Part shown: positions 1-9,870 of the stretch, piece after piece
Layout: the number at the start of each line of letters is the position of its first letter
Numbering within the stretch: the stretch's first letter is position 1
DNA from: an uncultured Pseudomonadota bacterium
Lineage (GTDB): Bacteria > Myxococcota_A > UBA796 > GCA-2862545
Assembly (NCBI GenBank): GCA_913061235.1
Contig: CAJXTB010000033.1
Location: forward strand, 1 to 51,765
Reading direction: 5' to 3'
Length of the DNA stretch: 51,765 nucleotides
Program-made: the position numbers and the translations under genes
The notes under the pieces: generated by a model
The model's database searches: none
What the model was told of the DNA's origin: nothing
What the model saw: the letters and a program-made list of their open reading frames with translations, nothing else

Positions 1-1268
1 CCCATGATGCCGCCTCCGCCGCCCGAGCCCCAGCCGCCGCCGCCGCCGCCGCCGCCGCTTCCGGCGCCGCCAGCTACTTGCGTTCTACCGCTGCCATCGC
101 CGATCCCGCCATAGCCGCCATTGCCCGTGTACCCACCCGCGCCTCCACCACCGGAGAAGGGATTGCCAGTGGTGTTTGAGTAGCCGCCATTGCCGCCGCC
201 GTCGCCGACGAATGTTCCGAAGGCATTCACGCCGTGTCCGCCACCACCTCCCCGAACCGTAGTGGGGGAGAGGAAGTAGGAATCACCGCCTGGTGTCTGC
301 CCGGAATCACTGTTTCGACCGCCACCGCCGCCGCCACCAACGGCGACAACCGAGACGCTGGTCACGCCAGGGGGAGCTGTCCACGAGTAGGTCCCTGGTG
401 TGGTGTAGGCCTGTTGTCCTGCGACGATGACCTCGGACTGGATGGTCGTGACGCTCCACACGTCACTCGCGTTGCCTACAGACACCGTGTTGGACTGAAC
501 GGTGGACAGGTCGGCAGAGGTTGTCTGACGCACCTGCAGGTACTCGCTGTCGGAGATGGACAGTCCGGTCGTCCACGTCTGCAAGACCGAGACGCAGCTT
601 GCGTCGCTACACGAACGAACGCTGGGGTTGCCGGCGCCACTGACGGAGACCGCAGTGGGGATGTTCAGTCCGTTGATCTGAACAATGTTCGACAGCACGA
701 GCGCGGAGCGTTCCACCTCAAAACGGTCGACAAAGGTGAAGGGGTCGGCCACTCCGAGTGCGCCTAGAACCACCCAGCCACCGCTTGTACATCCCTCGAA
801 TGCGTCGTTCAAGAAGCGGACCGTTCCAAGCTCGCTCGATGAACAGGTGTCACCGGGGTCACCCAGAACAACAGCCCCGCCGCTTAGGTTGGAAGCGGTG
901 TCGGCGTGGATTGCGAAGGGGACACTGTGTAGCGGTGTGCGTAGCGGCAACTCTGGTGCAGAGTCGATCTGGAGTCCCAGCCACAGGTCATCGGTCCCGA
1001 ACAATGTACTTGTGAGAGGCGTGATGCCGTCACCGAGTGTTGTCGAAAAATAGCCGTTGTCGAACGTGAGGGTATCGGTCTCACTCCACACCGGCGTGCT
1101 GGCCCCCGGCGAATCGTACAGAGCGAACGTGAGGTCGTGGCTGCCTTCAACCGCATCTCCTGCGGCGTCCAACACTCGGCCCTGTTGTTGAAGTGTGAGG
1201 GGAGCCGCTGATGCGGCGTGTGTCGCCATGAGCGCGGTGAGAACAACGAGGGTGGAGTGTCGGCGCAT
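1..1268 (-). CDS. secreted glycine-rich protein, C-terminus cut by window edge
   Basis: This reading frame runs off the left edge without a stop; about 422 codons are visible. The ATG at 1268 has a GGAGG ribosome site a few bases upstream and opens a signal peptide (Arg-Arg, then a hydrophobic stretch ending Ala-Ala-Ser-Ala). Residues ~24-120 form a domain with the phrase LQQQGRVLDAAGDAVEGSH, closely matched in the fibrinogen-domain protein at 9871 (LQHQGRLLDPAGGPLNGSH). After a middle section, the segment W-T-A-P-P-G-V-T-S-V-S-V leads into a tract that is mostly glycine, the usual layout of secreted Gly-rich repeat proteins. Most likely an exported surface or matrix protein; partner and function unknown. 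It is divergent from the Cys-repeat lipoprotein, sharing a ~150-base intergenic region. Export is well supported; the role is not known. Confidence 0.8.
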   Translation of the reverse strand, partial: MRRHSTLVVLTALMATHAASAAPLTLQQQGRVLDAAGDAVEGSHDLTFALYDSPGASTPVWSETDTLTFDNGYFSTTLGDGITPLTSTLFGTDDLWLGLQIDSAPELPLRTPLHSVPFAIHADTASNLSGGAVVLGDPGDTCSSSELGTVRFLNDAFEGCTSGGWVVLGALGVADPFTFVDRFEVERSALVLSNIVQINGLNIPTAVSVSGAGNPSVRSCSDASCVSVLQTWTTGLSISDSEYLQVRQTTSADLSTVQSNTVSVGNASDVWSVTTIQSEVIVAGQQAYTTPGTYSWTAPPGVTSVSVVAVGGGGGGGRNSDSGQTPGGDSYFLSPTTVRGGGGGHGVNAFGTFVGDGGGNGGYSNTTGNPFSGGGGAGGYTGNGGYGGIGDGSGRTQVAGGAGSGGGGGGGGWGSGGGGGIM

Positions 1269-1304
1269 GATGGCCTCCGTTTGAGATAGCGAACCTACCT
1301 CATG

Positions 1305-1330
1305 CTGCCTCTCCAAATCCATTGAGGCAG
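1305..1330. promoter_or_regulatory. inverted repeat between divergent surface-protein genes
   Basis: CTGCCTC (1305-1311) and GAGGCAG (1324-1330) form a perfect 7-base inverted repeat with a 12-base A/T-richer spacer, inside the 148-base region between the two divergent genes. It could be an operator serving both, or a short hairpin. No promoter hexamers are convincing. Position is the only support. Confidence 0.25.
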
Positions 1331-1416
1331 GCCTAATAGCGAGCTTGACAGACCTCTGAGCTAGCCCCTCGGCCCGATTGGTGACACAGTGAGCGTGGTT
1401 GGATTTAGGGGTATTG

Positions 1417-4400
1417 ATGCGTACGTTGTCATTGTCGATCTTGTTGGTGTTGTTTTCCTGTACCGGGACCGGTGTCGATACCGACGGTGACGGACTCTCC
1501 GACGAGGTTGAGCTTGCTCTTGGTTCGGACCCGAACAACGCGGATACGGACGGCGACGGCCAGTCGGACGGGGACGAGTTCGGCTCTGGCGATTCAGCTC
1601 AAGATTCCGATGCTGACGGCATTCCAGACGTATTGGAGTCGGGAGCAGCGGACGCAGATGGCGACGGTCTGTCCGATCAAGATGATGCAGACTCCGGTGA
1701 CGGTCCTCTAGGCGACCCAGACGGCGACGGCCTCAGCAACCGAACGGAAGAGCAGCAGGGAACCGACCCTGATAACGACGATACCGATGACGATCGCGTG
1801 CCTGACGGCGTCGACAACTGCCCGCTCGTTCCCAACTCCGACCAACTCGACACGGACGGCGATGGTGCGGGAGATGCCTGCGAGACCGGCTGTTCGGTGG
1901 ATGCGGCGCCTGGCGATCCCGCTTGTGATGGCGTGTGTCAGGCCGGCGAAGAGCGAAGTGTAGACTGTGACGGCGTCTGCGCGCCTGGCGAGCTCGACTC
2001 TCCAGACTGCGACGGCCTGTGTGACACCGACGACGTGCCTGCATCCCCCGACTGTGACGTCATCTGCGATGTGACCGATGCCGTGGATTCGCCCGACTGC
2101 GACGGCATCTGTGACGCTCTGGATGATGCGGAATCCTCTGACTGTGACGCGGTGTGCGACGCGGAAGATGAGCAAGGCTCTCCAGACTGCGACGGTGGTT
2201 GTGACCTAGAAGATGCCGCCGACTCGGTAGATTGCGACGGCGTGTGCGACGCCGCTGACCCCCAAGACGGTCCCGATTGTCTGGAGGGCTGCTCGGTCGA
2301 CACCGCCGAGGGCTCGGACCTGTGTGACGGCGCCTGTGACCGTGGCGACGACCCCACCTCACGCGACTGTACAGGCACCTGTGACATTGGCGACGGTGCT
2401 GGCTCCCCAGATTGTGACGGTAGCTGCGCGGGATTCGACACTCCCAACTCCCAGGACTGCGACGGGCAGTGCGACCCCGGCGACATGCCGGACACCTTCG
2501 ACTGCGACAACATCTGCGAGGCCGGCGAACAGCTGGGCTCCGCTGACTGTAATGGCGGCTGTGGCACCAACGACCTTGAGGCGTCCCTGGACTGTGATGG
2601 CAGCTGTGACGGAGCCGATGACGTGGTGTCTTCGGACTGCGACGGCGTGTGTGGTGCCTCAGACACACTCTCTGGCTCTGACTGCGACGGCGTGTGTTCT
2701 GGCTCGGACCTTCCCGCATCCATTGACTGCGACGGCGTCTGTCAGCCTGGTGACCAGCTGTCATCGGGTGACTGTGACGGCTTGTGCGTCGAAGGTGAAG
2801 CGAACTCTGCGGACTGTGACGCTACCTGCGACGACGGAGACGCAAACCCGGGCCCCGACTGCAACGGCTCGTGTGGAGACGACGACGCGAGCGACTCTCC
2901 CGACTGCGACGGCGCGTGCCAAGGCGGAGACGGTGCCAACAGCCCCGACTGCAACGGTACCTGCGACCTGACAGATGCCGCTGGCTCGTTTGACTGCGAC
3001 GGCGTGTGTGCGGTGGACGACGGTGCTGGAAGTGCCGACTGCGACAACGCCTGCGGCCTGGGCGATGCCCCGAATGGCTCGGACTGCGACGCTGTCTGTG
3101 ACACCCTCGATGGTGCGGGAAGTGTGGACTGTGACGGTGTCTGCACCAATGCAGACGCCAACGACTCGGTCGACTGTGATGCGTCCTGCGACCCCGGTGA
3201 AGCCGGCTCGAGCGACTGCAACAGCATCTGTGAAGACGACGACGCGTCGACCTCCCCGGATTGTGACGGCGCCTGTGACCCGTCCGATACCCTCGGCGGT
3301 CCAGACTGTGACGACTTCTGCGGTGTTGCGGATGACAGCACCTCCGTCGACTGCGACGGCGTCTGTGTCTCCGGTGACGCGCCAACAAGTGCCGACTGTG
3401 ACGCGGTCTGCGACAACGACGAAGTGTCCAGCTCTCCAGACTGTGACGGTGTGTGTGCGCCCGGCGAGACCTTGGTCAGCTCGGACTGTAACAATCGCTG
3501 TAGCACCGAAGATATCGAAGGCTCAGTGGACTGTGAAGGCAGCTGTGATGCAAGCGACTCAGCGGGTTCATTGGACTGTGACGGCACCTGCGATGCATCC
3601 GATGCCTCGGGAAGTCCGGACTGCAACGGCGCCTGTGGGGCAGGGGATGACTCCTCGAGTCCGGACTGCAACGGTGCCTGTGGAGCGTCGGACACGCTGA
3701 GCAGCGTGGACTGCGACGGCGTCTGCGCCGGTTCAGATGTGTCAGGCTCGGTCGACTGCAATGGCCAATGTGACGCCAGCGAAGCCTTGTCTTCGGCCGA
3801 CTGCAACAACGCCTGCGACACTGGAGATGCCCTGACGGGTGCCGACTGTGACGGCGCCTGCGACGCGTCGGATGCTTCGAGCTCGGTGGACTGTGATGGG
3901 AGCTGTGAGCTTGGGGATGCCTCGGCCGGGTCTGACTGCGATGCCACCTGTGACCCGTCGGACTCGGCGGGCTCCCCAGACTGTAACGGCGTGTGCAACC
4001 CCGGTGAATCCGGAGCGAGCCCGGACTGCGATGCTGTCTGTGATGCGGGTGAAGCCAGCGCCTCCGTGGACTGCAACGCGGTCTGCGGCGCGAACGAGCT
4101 GTCTGCGTCGGTCGACTGTGATGCGACGTGCGACACCGGTGATGCGAGCGGTGGCGCGGACTGCAACGGTACCTGCTCTGCGACAGATGATGCGGGCAGC
4201 CCCGACTGCAACGGCGTGTGTGCCAGCGGTGATGCCTCTGCCGGTCCCGACTGTAACGGCGTGTGCAACCCCGGCGAAGTCTCGTCATCGTCCGACTGCG
4301 ACAGCGTGTGTGACCCCGGTGAAGTCGCGAGCTCGGCGGACTGCAACGAGGTCTGCAGCCCGAGCGAGGTCTCGTCGTCGGCGGACTGCAACGCGGTCTG

Positions 4401-6537
4401 CGATGCCACTGAAGCGAGCAGCTCGGTGGACTGCAACGGAACCTGCGCGACAGGTGACGCCTCTGCCGGTCCCGACTGCAATGGCTCCTGTGGTGCCGGC
4501 GATTCGGCGGGTGGCCCCGACTGTAACGGTGTGTGCGTGAGCGGTGAAGCCACGAACAGCCCGGACTGCAACGAAGTGTGCAACCCCGGTGAGGCCGGGA
4601 ACTCCCCCGACTGTGACGAGGTCTGTCAGCCCGGTGAGTCGAGCAGTTCCGCGGACTGCAACGAAGTGTGTGACTCGGGCGAGCTGACCAATTCGAGCGA
4701 CTGCAACGGCGTCTGTAGCGCGTCGGATGCCCCCGGTGGTGTGGACTGCGACGGTGTCTGCGGCTCCGGCGATGCGAGTCCTGGCCCCGACTGTGATGGC
4801 GTGTGTACGTCTTCGGACGGTCCCGGCAGTGCCGACTGCAACAACGTGTGTGAGCCTGGTGAGTCCAGCTCGGCTCCAGACTGCAATGGCGTGTGTGCCA
4901 GCAACGAAGCGTCATCGTCCGCGGACTGCAATGGTCGCTGCGATGCCTCCGACTCGAGTGGCGGGCCCGACTGCAACGGTATCTGCGTGAGTGGGGAAGC
5001 CAGCAACGGTGCCGACTGTGATGAGGTGTGTGACACCAATGAGATCAGCTCGTCGCCTGACTGCAACGGCTCGTGTGCGGCTGGTGAGAGTGCGAGTTCA
5101 GCCGACTGCAATGAGGTGTGTGTCTCTGGCGAGACCGGTCCGGACTGTAACGGTGCCTGCGAGTCCGGTGACGCGTCGAGCGGTTCGGACTGCAACGGTC
5201 GCTGTGACGCTGCGGACGCCTCGAACGGCGTGGACTGCAACAACGTGTGTGACGCCAATGACAATGGGAACAGCCCGGACTGCAATGGCGTCTGTGTGGT
5301 CGGAGAGTCGAGTAGCGGCCCGGACTGCAACGAGATCTGCAACCCCGGTGAGGCAAGCAACTCGCCCGACTGCAACGAGGTGTGTGCGTCGAACGAGGTC
5401 TCGTCGAGTGCGGACTGCAACGAGGTGTGTGCTGCGGGTGAGACGGGTCCGGATTGTGACGGTTCCTGCGGGTCTGGTGACGCGTCGAGCGGTTCGGACT
5501 GCAACGGTCGCTGTGATTCCGGAGACAGCGCGAGCGGCGTGGACTGCAACAACGTGTGTGACGCCAATGACCATGCGAACAGCCCGGACTGCAATGGCGT
5601 CTGTGCGGCCGGAGAGTCGAGTAGCGGCCCGGACTGCAACGCGGTCTGCAATCCCGGTGAGGCGAGCAACTCGCCGGACTGCAACGGTGTGTGTGCGTCG
5701 AACGAGGTCTCATCGAGTGTGGACTGCAACGGGTCCTGTGGCACGTCGGACGCCAGCAATGGTCCTGACTGCAACGGTGTGTGTGTCGTCGGCGAGAGCT
5801 CTAGCGGCCCGGACTGCAACGAGGTCTGCAATCCCGGTGAGGCGAGCAACTCGCCAGACTGCAATGAAGTGTGTGGTTCTGGAGAGGTCTCGTCGTCTGC
5901 GGACTGCAACGGCGTGTGTACGTCGGGTGAGACCACGAGTGGCGCCGACTGCAACGGCGTGTGCAACACGGGCGATGCCTCCAACGGCGTGGACTGCAAC
6001 GGGGCCTGTGGAGCGTCGGATGCCTCTGGCAGTGTGGACTGCAACGGCACCTGCGGAAGCGGTGATGCCAGCAATGGTCCCGACTGCAACGGAGCCTGTG
6101 GCCCTGGCGAGTCGACTGCCGGACCGGACTGTAACGGCGTGTGCGACGCTGGAGATACGTCGAACAGCGTGGACTGTAACGGTGTGTGCGACGCGTCAGA
6201 CAGCCTGTTTGGACTCGACTGCAACAGCGTGTGCGACCCAGACGACTCCAGCCGGTCGCCCGACTGCAACGGCACCTGCGAAGACGATGAGGTCATTGAG
6301 AGCTCGGACTGCAACAACCGCTGTGACGTAGGCGAGACCACCGGCAGCGTGGACTGCGACGGACGGTGCAATACCTTTGACCAGCCAGGAACTGTGGACT
6401 GCAACGGTGCTTGTCAGCCATTGGACGACGCATTCAGCCCGGACTGTGACGGGTTCTGCGACCCCCAAGATCACCGATTCAGTCCTGACTGCGACGTCTT
6501 CTGCGACCCACGCGACCCCTTCTGCTTTGAGCCGTAG
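1417..6537 (+). CDS. giant Cys/Asp-repeat surface lipoprotein (1706 aa)
   Basis: The ATG at 1417 is preferred over the in-frame TTG at 1399 because AGGGG lies just upstream and residues 1-15 then form a short lipoprotein signal with lipobox L-F-S-C15. Residues ~20-150 carry thrombospondin type-3-like acidic calcium-binding repeats (DTDGDGLSDE, DNDDTDDDRVPDGVDNCP). From ~155 to the C-terminus the protein is about 100 copies of a 15-residue unit, roughly D-C-[DN]-G-x-C-x-x-G-[DE]-x-x-x-S-P, with two cysteines per unit spaced by three residues. There is no C-terminal membrane segment, so the anchor is the N-terminal lipid. By inference a long, disulphide-rich, calcium-binding fibre or stalk on the outer membrane. 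Some units are shortened to 13 residues. Long open frames on the opposite strand are by-products of the repeat. Function is unknown. Confidence 0.9.
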   Translation: MRTLSLSILLVLFSCTGTGVDTDGDGLSDEVELALGSDPNNADTDGDGQSDGDEFGSGDSAQDSDADGIPDVLESGAADADGDGLSDQDDADSGDGPLGDPDGDGLSNRTEEQQGTDPDNDDTDDDRVPDGVDNCPLVPNSDQLDTDGDGAGDACETGCSVDAAPGDPACDGVCQAGEERSVDCDGVCAPGELDSPDCDGLCDTDDVPASPDCDVICDVTDAVDSPDCDGICDALDDAESSDCDAVCDAEDEQGSPDCDGGCDLEDAADSVDCDGVCDAADPQDGPDCLEGCSVDTAEGSDLCDGACDRGDDPTSRDCTGTCDIGDGAGSPDCDGSCAGFDTPNSQDCDGQCDPGDMPDTFDCDNICEAGEQLGSADCNGGCGTNDLEASLDCDGSCDGADDVVSSDCDGVCGASDTLSGSDCDGVCSGSDLPASIDCDGVCQPGDQLSSGDCDGLCVEGEANSADCDATCDDGDANPGPDCNGSCGDDDASDSPDCDGACQGGDGANSPDCNGTCDLTDAAGSFDCDGVCAVDDGAGSADCDNACGLGDAPNGSDCDAVCDTLDGAGSVDCDGVCTNADANDSVDCDASCDPGEAGSSDCNSICEDDDASTSPDCDGACDPSDTLGGPDCDDFCGVADDSTSVDCDGVCVSGDAPTSADCDAVCDNDEVSSSPDCDGVCAPGETLVSSDCNNRCSTEDIEGSVDCEGSCDASDSAGSLDCDGTCDASDASGSPDCNGACGAGDDSSSPDCNGACGASDTLSSVDCDGVCAGSDVSGSVDCNGQCDASEALSSADCNNACDTGDALTGADCDGACDASDASSSVDCDGSCELGDASAGSDCDATCDPSDSAGSPDCNGVCNPGESGASPDCDAVCDAGEASASVDCNAVCGANELSASVDCDATCDTGDASGGADCNGTCSATDDAGSPDCNGVCASGDASAGPDCNGVCNPGEVSSSSDCDSVCDPGEVASSADCNEVCSPSEVSSSADCNAVCDATEASSSVDCNGTCATGDASAGPDCNGSCGAGDSAGGPDCNGVCVSGEATNSPDCNEVCNPGEAGNSPDCDEVCQPGESSSSADCNEVCDSGELTNSSDCNGVCSASDAPGGVDCDGVCGSGDASPGPDCDGVCTSSDGPGSADCNNVCEPGESSSAPDCNGVCASNEASSSADCNGRCDASDSSGGPDCNGICVSGEASNGADCDEVCDTNEISSSPDCNGSCAAGESASSADCNEVCVSGETGPDCNGACESGDASSGSDCNGRCDAADASNGVDCNNVCDANDNGNSPDCNGVCVVGESSSGPDCNEICNPGEASNSPDCNEVCASNEVSSSADCNEVCAAGETGPDCDGSCGSGDASSGSDCNGRCDSGDSASGVDCNNVCDANDHANSPDCNGVCAAGESSSGPDCNAVCNPGEASNSPDCNGVCASNEVSSSVDCNGSCGTSDASNGPDCNGVCVVGESSSGPDCNEVCNPGEASNSPDCNEVCGSGEVSSSADCNGVCTSGETTSGADCNGVCNTGDASNGVDCNGACGASDASGSVDCNGTCGSGDASNGPDCNGACGPGESTAGPDCNGVCDAGDTSNSVDCNGVCDASDSLFGLDCNSVCDPDDSSRSPDCNGTCEDDEVIESSDCNNRCDVGETTGSVDCDGRCNTFDQPGTVDCNGACQPLDDAFSPDCDGFCDPQDHRFSPDCDVFCDPRDPFCFEP
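1879..6528 (+). repeat. coding tandem array, ~100 units of 45 bp
   Basis: The DNA repeats with a basic period of 45 bases (GACTGCAACGG...TGT), matching the 15-residue protein unit. Early units mostly encode Asp-Cys-Asp-Gly and later units Asp-Cys-Asn-Gly, so the array is not homogeneous along its length. The frame is kept throughout. Confidence 0.9.
5134..5751 (+). repeat. 309-bp segmental duplication within the 45-bp array
   Basis: A block of seven units (103 residues, 309 bases) starting with the shortened unit T-G-P-D-C is followed directly by a second copy: 5134-5442 and 5443-5751. The unit order is kept (GDASSGSDCNGRC, then VDCNNVCDAND, then SSSGPDCN, then CNPGEASNSPDCN) with a few substitutions. 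This shows growth by unequal exchange in blocks, on top of single-unit growth. Confidence 0.8.
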
Positions 6538-6553
6538 GGGTCGTTCGGAGACC

Positions 6554-7129
6554 TCAGACGCTGCGGCGTTGCCGTATGGCCATCACCACGAACCACAGCG
6601 ACAGCCCAACGGGGAACGCTGGCGTCCAGGCGCAGGCGCAGCTCGTGGGGGGAGCGAAGACGGGTGTTGGAGGGCCGGTGTTTCGGGGCCCAGGGCCGGG
6701 GGCTGAACCAGCACTTGAGAGCGAGAAGTCTGCCCTGTCTCCGCAATCGGGAGCGGCGTACCAGCCGGACAATTCACCCTCTGACACGGCGGTGAGCTGG
6801 TAGGGGTCGATAGTGCAGAAGCGCCAGCCGGGGTTGGGTCTCTCGTCCGCCATGGACACGTCGTGTAGGCTTAGGGTGGAGTGGTCAGCTGACCATTGTC
6901 CCTCAACAATGCGACGGTTCCAGCCACTCACTAGGCTCGACCACTGCACCTGACCGGTGACTGCATCGTCTCCGCACAAGACTACGTCAAACAGCACACT
7001 CGGGTCGTTCCCTCCCGTTGCAGTGCCGGTCCAGCGCTCACAGCCATTGGCCACGGGCAGCGGGTCGGGTCGTTCGGCAACGGTCACAACGGACTGGGCG
7101 TGAGCGAGGGCTAGGGCGAAGAAGAGCAT
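6554..7129 (-). CDS. small exported protein with C-terminal membrane anchor
   Basis: 191 residues. The first 12 (MLFFALALAHAQ) form a minimal signal peptide ending in Ala-x-Ala. The middle ~130 residues have several cysteines and no family I recognise. The last ~30 residues read Cys-Ala-Cys-Ala, a proline break, one hydrophobic segment (LSLWFVVMAI), then R-Q-R-R, a layout like MYXO-CTERM sorting tails in which a myxosortase cleaves after the cysteine region. This match is looser than in the proteins at 18231 and 32194. Convergent with the Cys-repeat lipoprotein, 16 bases apart, with no visible terminator between them. Function unknown. Confidence 0.7.
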   Translation of the reverse strand: MLFFALALAHAQSVVTVAERPDPLPVANGCERWTGTATGGNDPSVLFDVVLCGDDAVTGQVQWSSLVSGWNRRIVEGQWSADHSTLSLHDVSMADERPNPGWRFCTIDPYQLTAVSEGELSGWYAAPDCGDRADFSLSSAGSAPGPGPRNTGPPTPVFAPPTSCACAWTPAFPVGLSLWFVVMAIRQRRSV

Positions 7130-7159
7130 GACCTAGACAATAACAACGAGTTGCGGCTG

Positions 7160-7342
7160 TCAACGTGGCACAGCCACGATGCAAGCGTTCGGGCGCACTT
7201 CAATGACCAGCTCGACGTCAAAGGAGCCTGCTGTCGTGCCGTTCGTTTGCCTTGCGCTGCCGCTGCCCCAGTCGACGAATGGCGCGGCTGTGTCAGCCAT
7301 ACGCAGCACATCTGATGGCTTGTTGGCGTCCGCCTGTCGTCG
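7160..7342 (-). other. in-frame open stretch after the stop of the upstream gene
   Basis: After the TAA of the gene ending at 7343, the same frame stays open for 60 codons to a TGA at 7160-7162. The tail reads like protein (for example AGSFDVELVIEVRPNACIVAVP). An internal ATG would give 46 residues (MADTAAPFVDWGSG...), but I see no good ribosome site. It may be a separated C-terminal end, readthrough, or chance; 60 open codons are not rare at this G+C. A CGTGGC-ACA-GCCACG hairpin at 7164-7178 overlaps its end. Confidence 0.25.
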
Positions 7343-8479
7343 TTACAGGTGAGACCACAGAGGGCCGAAGCCAAGTCCGAAGGCAATGATGGCATCGCCC
7401 ATCGGGGCTTCAGCCATCTGCGACAGTCGAGGGTCAACCCTCAGCAAGACGTCGGCGGCCCGTATCGCCCGCACCAACCGGGCACGTGTGGCGTCGTCTC
7501 CGTGGGCGCTAGAGGCGACCAGTGCGAAGCCGGATGCGGCGGGGCTGGCGTCGAAGAAGGGCACAATGGGGCCTGAGTCAATGTCGCTTCCGTGAGCCTG
7601 TCCAGGCCATTCGCGCGACCAAGCGATGCCGGGTAGTCCGCCGATTAGGGCGTCGTGTGCGCCGTCGTATTGGGCGGTAGCGAGGTCGGGGTCGAGCAAC
7701 AACAGACCTGTACTCACCCACCACACGCTGCTGCCCTCTGTGCCGTCGAGCGCGTCGCCAGACACGGCCCAGTCGCTGCCGATGAGTCCGGTGCTCGCGT
7801 CGACAAGGTCGCTTCGCATGCGGTCGGTGTATCTGGAGATGAGCGCGCTGTGGTCGGTGCCCTCGACGACATCGTTGATGTGCAGGGCCACAAGTGCAGT
7901 GGTGATGCAGAAGGCCCACGCTTCATTGGGGTAGCTCTCGGGGAGGTCGTTGCCGGCTAGGGCGAAGTCCTGTTCAACGCGCTGTGTCCACCTTTGCCCG
8001 AGCTGGGCTAGCCACGGCTCATCGCGTACGGCGCGGCGGGCGGCGACCATCACGGCGATTTCACCGTCTACAAACAGGCTGCCGGCTTCGGGCTGACGCC
8101 AGGCTTGGTGGTCGGCGTAGCCGAGGAGAAAGTGCCGCTGACCTCGCTGGGTGGCGACTGCATCGGTGTCGCGAATCATGTCGTCTGCGAGAGCAAGCCA
8201 ACGGTCGGCTTCATCAGGGGTGGCAAGCGCTCGGTCACATGCTGCGAGGACGGTGAACATGCGCCACAGCATGTCGAACTCTGGGTTTGCCGAATGCAGG
8301 GCAGCCACGGTGTGGTCTTGGTCTTGCCAGGCAGCTTCGTTCGATGTCAGCAGCGCCTGACCGCGTTCGTCGGCACTTGGGCCGGTGGCGAACAGTCCGA
8401 CGAGCGGCAGGGTTGTGACGGCGACGAGACCGACGACGACGGTGGACACGGTGGTGAGCAGGAGGCGGGTGTGTTTCAT
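7343..8479 (-). CDS. exported (alpha/alpha)-barrel-like protein, possibly linalool dehydratase-isomerase-like
   Basis: 378 residues. One hydrophobic segment at ~8-30 is an uncleaved anchor or signal peptide. The rest is helical with conserved-looking aromatics and acids (NPEFDMLWRMF, GYADHQAW, SYPNEAWAFC, GSSVWWVSTGL). The pattern of an N-P-E-[FW]-D region followed by Trp/Tyr-rich helices recalls the (alpha/alpha)6-barrel family of linalool dehydratase-isomerase and its many uncharacterised relatives, and other glycan-active alpha-barrels. That assignment is tentative, since I cannot identify the catalytic residues with certainty. ATG at 8479. The gene stands alone between the small anchored protein and the formaldehyde dehydrogenase gene. 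Its stop is followed by an open in-frame stretch. Confidence 0.65.
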   Translation of the reverse strand: MKHTRLLLTTVSTVVVGLVAVTTLPLVGLFATGPSADERGQALLTSNEAAWQDQDHTVAALHSANPEFDMLWRMFTVLAACDRALATPDEADRWLALADDMIRDTDAVATQRGQRHFLLGYADHQAWRQPEAGSLFVDGEIAVMVAARRAVRDEPWLAQLGQRWTQRVEQDFALAGNDLPESYPNEAWAFCITTALVALHINDVVEGTDHSALISRYTDRMRSDLVDASTGLIGSDWAVSGDALDGTEGSSVWWVSTGLLLLDPDLATAQYDGAHDALIGGLPGIAWSREWPGQAHGSDIDSGPIVPFFDASPAASGFALVASSAHGDDATRARLVRAIRAADVLLRVDPRLSQMAEAPMGDAIIAFGLGFGPLWSHL

Positions 8480-8655
8480 GCCTCCTATTTAGGGAGTGAC
8501 CCGGTACTCAGATGGCGTTGCTCCGGTTGGTGGGCGTGAGCGATGGTTGAGCGGTCGCGGGTCGCCCGTCACCGGTCGACCCGTCTGGGCGCCACGTCCC
8601 TGTGGCATCCACTGTACCGCCCACTCTGACGGGGACCTCTTTGGTACGCAGAGGC

Positions 8656-9849
<1,194 letters not shown>

Positions 9850-9870
9850 TCAGTGCTTCGGGAGGTTGGT

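Noticed and set aside
2742-6404. Very long open frames on the reverse strand (613 and 592 codons) and in other forward frames across the Cys-repeat gene
   Set aside because: They copy the 45-base periodicity of the real gene. The translations are Ser/Gln/Pro- or Arg/Thr-rich repeats without start signals, and the lipobox-bearing forward frame explains the DNA.
1939-6500. The regular 45-base spacing as a CRISPR array
   Set aside because: There are no distinct spacers between conserved repeats; the repeat is continuous, in frame and codes for protein. No cas genes are present.
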